The notes beneath the pieces were generated by a model. That model saw only the letters and a list, made by a program, of their open reading frames with translations, did not search any database and was not told where the DNA came from. Shown here piece after piece: positions 59,885 to 64,000 of a DNA stretch of 64,000 bases. The stretch comes from Ceraceosorus guamensis. Lineage: Eukaryota > Basidiomycota > Exobasidiomycetes > Ceraceosorales > Ceraceosoraceae. The position numbers and the translations under genes are program-made. The stretch spans positions 248,001-312,000 of the forward strand of contig NW_020289997.1 of the NCBI RefSeq assembly GCF_003144195.1, read 5' to 3'. Position 1 is the stretch's first letter. Each line of letters opens with the position of its first letter.

Positions 59885-60707
59885 CCGAGATCCGAGCTTT
59901 AAGAACCGGCGACATGGATCTTCAAGAAGAGGGAAGAAGAGGCGAAGGTAGCGAGATGCTGTGCGCGACTCACTTGCCTGCAAGCGTGAGCGGCTCACGG
60001 GGGTCACGCAAGACAAAGAGCACACTCAAGTTTCAAAGGTCTGGTGCGGTGCTCCCCCTCAGAGCTCTTTGCAGCTCTACCGGTCCAGCGAAAGAGGCGA
60101 GGAGGTGAGTGCACTGTGCGCAGACAGATGGCAAATACATTGACTGAAGTTCTGTCAGTCACCCAATCAATTTGGGCAGACAAGTGATCCGGGCAATGAT
60201 TGCCTGCCAAGGTGCGCAGGCCGGCAGGCCCGCTCGGTTCCTCCTGGTCAACGTCGAAGTACATATTCTCTCGTTTACACTGTCAAGATGATTAGGTGCA
60301 GGCTGTGCAGCAGCTCGAGCCGAACCAGGGGCTCGTTTCACTCAGCGTTTGGGGACTTGCAGCGCCCTGCTGGCGAACCGAGATCGAGGCGCGCTGCCAA
60401 ATGTGATCGATCACCTTTCGATGCCCTTAATCTGGAGGTCGAATCCAAGAGAGCTGAGATTGGGGCTCCTCGACCTCACTTCGCAACTCGCTTCATCAGC
60501 GGTTCTTGGGCTCCAGAATCACAGAGCTTGCTTCACTCAGAATGGAAAAGCCCTTGAACTACAAATCGGGGATGAGTCCCTTCGTGCCACTCGGCATGAC
60601 AGATGCACCGTGGACCACGTTACACAACAGCCCCGCTTCGTCTCACGTTCAACGATCATTCCCACGAGAGCTTGCTCTATCCCTTCTCTGCACTGCAATT
60701 CGTCAAT
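59885..60707. promoter_or_regulatory. Divergent spacer between coiled-coil and Hsp70-like genes
   Basis: About 820 bases between the two starts. Open frames cross it on + but lack a family start before 60708. Extra 5' exons of either gene could lie here; none could be supported. Confidence 0.35.
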
Positions 60708-63271
60708 ATGCTGGTCCCTCAAGTGCCTCACAAGGGACCCAAGGAGCTGGTCATCGCCTTCGACTTCGGCACCACCTACTGTGAGTCTGCTCGGCTCTTC
60801 CGCCTGGATCCCTCTTAAGAAGACCTTACATTCTTGGAGCAGCTGGCGCCGCCATATGTCTCCTTAATCCTGGAGAAGTGCCCGACCCCCGACCGGTAAT
60901 GCCCTGGCCTGGTGAGTGATATTGAGGCTTCTAGTGACATGCTGCTCAGAACTTGGCCCCGTTGACTTCAATACGACGTGCAGGCGTGGGGTGGGCAAAG
61001 TTTGCGTCAATCGTGTATTACACAAAAGCGAATGGTGGCTTGCACGCGTACGGGTCTGCAGACGAGCTAGAGAGCACCGAGATCGAAGACGCGCTTGCTG
61101 CGGGAGAGCTAGAGGCAGCTCGGAACTTCAAGCTCTGCTTGTGAGTGCCGAGTTACTGCGGCATTGAGGCGCGTTTGACACAACGTCATTTGCCTAGAAA
61201 CCTGATCATATCGAGGTCCAAGGTCTCGACGATGTCAAAACCCTCGTCAACCTGCCATGCAATAAGCAGGCCGTGCGTGTGACCGCTGACCTATTGCAGC
61301 TAGCATGGCGCGACCTTCGCACGTTCATAGCGAAAAGAGGCGGTATTCTGGACAACGCCTGGAAACAGGGCGTTGACATTAAGCTCATGATGAGCCACCC
61401 CAATGGCTGGGAGGTGCGTCGTTGGAGGTGCGGTCGAAGGCTCGTCAACTTAGGCGGACGAGCATCCATCGCACGCAGGGCTCCCAACAATCCGCATTGC
61501 GAAGAGCGTGCGAGATGGCGAAGATAACCTCTTGTCCAGATCATGACGTGGAGCTCAACTTCATTGCAGAAGGAGAGGCTTGTCTACACTTTGTCTCCTC
61601 GCAGCTTGAAGACGGAGACGTGGTGGTCGTTGTTGACGCGGGAGGCGGCACTATCGACATTTCGTGAGTCACGTGTAATGGCTTTCGACTTCGCGACGTG
61701 GGAAGCACAGCAGCTCAAGCACATCACATCGGCAGTACCTATGAATGTTCGAATGGTGTCTACAACGAGGTTGCGTTACCGGACTGTCTATACGCCGGCT
61801 CGATCACGCTAGATCGCGCGGCCGAAGTGCTGGTAGATAGCGTCCTTGAAGACACAAGCGCTCGAAACCGCGCCTACAAGGAGTGGAAACGAGTAAAGCT
61901 ACTCCTTAAGGAGACCACCAAGGATGTTACGTTGAGCTTGTACATGAACGAAGATACCACCCCTCCTCCAAACACGACTCGGCGCAACGCGCCCGCGTAC
62001 GTCAAAGGCAGCGACCTAATCATTACAAAGTGAGCGTGCGACAATGCAGGAAACATCGATGTCTTCCTGACCCGCCCGTATCCCTGGTTTTTAGAGCAGG
62101 TATCAAAGAGATCTTCAAATCGAGCGTAGATAGCACTGTCTCGAGCATACTGGACAAGATGGACTACTGTGCAAATTTGCGCGAGGCACTTCAAGTCAAT
62201 CGCGTAGTATTCCTCGGAGGATTAGGGGATTCCCAATACTATCGCTCTGAGGTGAGACAGACGGGCGCTAGGTGATGGTCGATTCCGACGTTGACTCCAC
62301 TTTGCAATCAGGTTGAAAAACGCGTCATTGCCTCTGGTTCCTCCCGAGTAACATTCTGCAAAGCTGATGAAGCACACTCGAAAGCTGTAGCCTTGGGTGC
62401 GGCTCGCGCAGCAGCTTCGAATATAGTGGAACTGTGAGTCCGGCCAGTGCCTAGTATAATCGCACATCACTGTTAATTTCACTGAAATTTCCACGCGTGC
62501 ACCATGCAGACATCTTGCGCCTATGCATTTTGGCATCGAGGTACAGATGGAATTTGACGCTTCGAATCCGGAACATCGTCTACGGGCTCACAAGAAGCAC
62601 CAAGACCCCGTGACCGGCAAGTGGTATCTTGGAGGCATTTTCTCACGCCTGATCAGCAAGGTGAGTCACAAAGTATGCTGGAAACGCGTGGACGGTACTG
62701 ACCTCCGCGTTGATCTTGACAGGGAGAACGGGGCTCAAGCAACGCAGGTCCGAGTGAGCCTTTCTCCATCACCACGTGGACGGACAACCTTGCGTGCACA
62801 GATGACGAGGTATTTGAGTTTCGAGGTCATGAGTGTCCAGAATGGCTGGACGAGGGGAATTTGTGAGCATCCACTTAGGCCAGTGTCGGAATGTTCAAAA
62901 ATGCAGAAATCGTGCTCACGTTGTCGTCATGTGACCTTCAAAGCGACAAGCTCCTGCGAGTCCAACTGGACATTGCACGAGAAGATTTTGAATGCAAGGC
63001 AAAAGTCAATGCGGAGGGTCTTGAGGTCTACGAGTGGAACTATGAGCTGCAGTTCCGCCTCTTTGGTACCGAGCTCGAGGCTGTCTGCTCTCAAGGAAGC
63101 AAAAGGTCAGTCGAAGGTGTGTCACTCAGTCCCTGGAGGTGTGTCCCTGATATAGCGCTCGTTTCCAGCTGCAAATTCAGAGCCAGTCATCCAGGAATTG
63201 TTGGCGCAGCCAAGCGGTCGACGAAGCCGGTACAAAAGGCAAAGTCCAACAAGCGCCCTCGACGCGACTGA
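60708..63271 (+). CDS. HSPA12-like Hsp70-type ATPase, with one apparent frameshift
   Basis: Twelve exons are proposed: 60708-60780, 60843-60911, 60984-61140, 61198-61413, 61479-61663, 61736-62029, 62095-62251, 62312-62433, 62510-62660, 62723-62809, 62879-63105 and 63169-63271. Actin-fold ATPase motifs are clear: FDFGTTYSG (phosphate 1), DAGGGTIDIS (phosphate 2) and FLGGLGDSQYYRSE (adenosine). The order and the C-terminal region match the HSPA12-like branch common in multicellular fungi, whose clients are unknown. At the exon 3/4 join the phase is off by one base: exon 3 ends in phase 2, but exon 4 continues the family sequence only as PDHIEVQ. One missing base near 61201 would explain it, by mutation or sequencing error. 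The 62810-62878 join is also uncertain; a stop-bearing 21-base stretch (62863-62883) is the alternative. The last intron (63 bases) lacks an in-frame stop. Confidence 0.72.
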
Positions 63272-64000
63272 ATTCCTCCCTACTCGAACCACACGACGAC
63301 TCAAACAATTCGGATGCTTTTGTAAAGATGCACCACGAGCCTCAAAGTGCAGCAAACCAAATCGAAGAAGGCTTGGTCATCAATGATGGTTGTCCGAAAG
63401 TTGGAAGCACGTGTACCATGTCCCGGTCCCCGTGAATGCAGACTGGTCGTCCATTGCGTCCCTCTCAGACCTTCACACTGTCAGCACGACAATCGCGCTC
63501 GCCATATGCAGACGGTGCAGGTCCACCGTGGGTGCAACGACAAGCCCAATGAGCTTTCTATGAAGGGCTTCAAATTTCTCCAGTCACCGTATACCGCAAC
63601 ACACTGAGTCAAGAATCACTAATGAAAGCGCAGAATCGTGAGCGCAACCTTCACGCACTTGCGTGGCAGCCAAAGCAAGCATGGGCGCGCATGACTGCGG
63701 GCGACATGGGGGTCAAAATGCTTCATGCCATACTCTGGTGACGAAACAACATGCTCTTTTATATAGGCGAGCTATGCGGCGAGTAGGCGGTACACGTATA
63801 GGGGTCCATGCGTCTGCCCCACGTGATAATGTCCCGTGCATTCACGATTAAGGCACATCCCTCATGTGTCTCACACCCTTCGCGCAGAGTCCATGCTGGC
63901 TGCATGGATGTAGATGTTGTAGAAACCGTGCGCGCGATCACGGCCGGCTTGCCGCAACAAGGCGAAATGGTCTGCATGCGAGGGGCTACTTTCTCAGTCA
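63272..64000. other. 3' flank of the Hsp70-like gene to the window end
   Basis: About 730 bases with no supported gene. A GAGTCAAGAATCACT word lies near 63606, followed by short open frames without motifs. A TTTTATATAGGCG stretch near 63758 could be a promoter element of a gene beyond the window. Confidence 0.4.

Noticed and set aside
1-64000. Transposons, LTR or virus-like elements, CRISPR arrays
   Set aside because: No transposase, reverse transcriptase, integrase or capsid motif, no long terminal repeats and no spaced direct-repeat array was recognised on either strand.

Overview
The window is a nuclear chromosome segment of a fungus, most likely a basidiomycete and probably a smut-lineage one (Ustilaginomycotina). 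The grounds are GC-rich coding DNA, many short introns (about 60-140 bp, nearly all GTGAGT-type donors), long Ser/Ala/Pro-rich disordered extensions on conserved proteins, and large intergenic spacers sprinkled with short ATTCACGATT-like and AGTCACGAGT-like words. The species cannot be named from sequence alone. No tRNA, rRNA, CRISPR array, transposon, LTR element or virus-like element was recognised.

Layout. 0-5.4 kb: the 3' part of an SVOP-like major facilitator transporter, then a Baeyer-Villiger-type flavin monooxygenase, both on +. 6.4-9.5 kb: an APSES/ankyrin cell-cycle transcription factor of the Mbp1/Swi4 type. 10.3-12.6 kb: a MidA/NDUFAF7-like (DUF185) methyltransferase, convergent with a Ser-rich single-pass membrane protein (12.8-15.9 kb, -) that carries an exact 132-bp in-frame tandem duplication. 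17.6-20.0 kb: an active-site-intact rhomboid protease. 21.0-22.1 kb: a zinc-free MDR reductase (-). 24.7-25.6 kb: a secreted expansin-like protein with two double-psi beta-barrel-like modules. 29.7-37.4 kb: a three-exon gene for a largely disordered protein of about 2,519 residues with a C-terminal coiled coil. 37.6-38.3 kb: a carboxymuconolactone decarboxylase-family protein (-). 39.4-40.6 kb: a secreted GH128-type beta-glucanase with an acidic tail (-). 45.6-48.8 kb: a CorA/Mnr2-type magnesium transporter (-). 52.3-54.4 kb: ERG5/CYP61 sterol C-22 desaturase. 54.8-56.1 kb: mitochondrial HTD2-type dehydratase (-), divergent from a PRELI/MSF1 lipid-transfer protein (56.8-58.0 kb). 58.6-59.9 kb: a coiled-coil gene of unknown function (-), divergent from an HSPA12-like Hsp70-type ATPase gene (60.7-63.3 kb) that shows one apparent frameshift.

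The genes look like ordinary housekeeping and accessory fungal genes rather than one pathway. The clearest functional grouping is at 52-58 kb, where sterol synthesis (ERG5), mitochondrial fatty-acid synthesis (HTD2) and mitochondrial phospholipid transfer (PRELI) sit together, the last two sharing a 713-bp divergent spacer. Cell-wall or surface functions recur (expansin-like protein, GH128, Ser-rich membrane protein, rhomboid). I found no convincing entirely new system. The best leads are the double-barrel expansin, the exact tandem duplication in the surface protein, the giant disordered protein, and the divergent coiled-coil/Hsp70-like pair. All exon boundaries were set by eye from splice signals, reading phase and family motifs.
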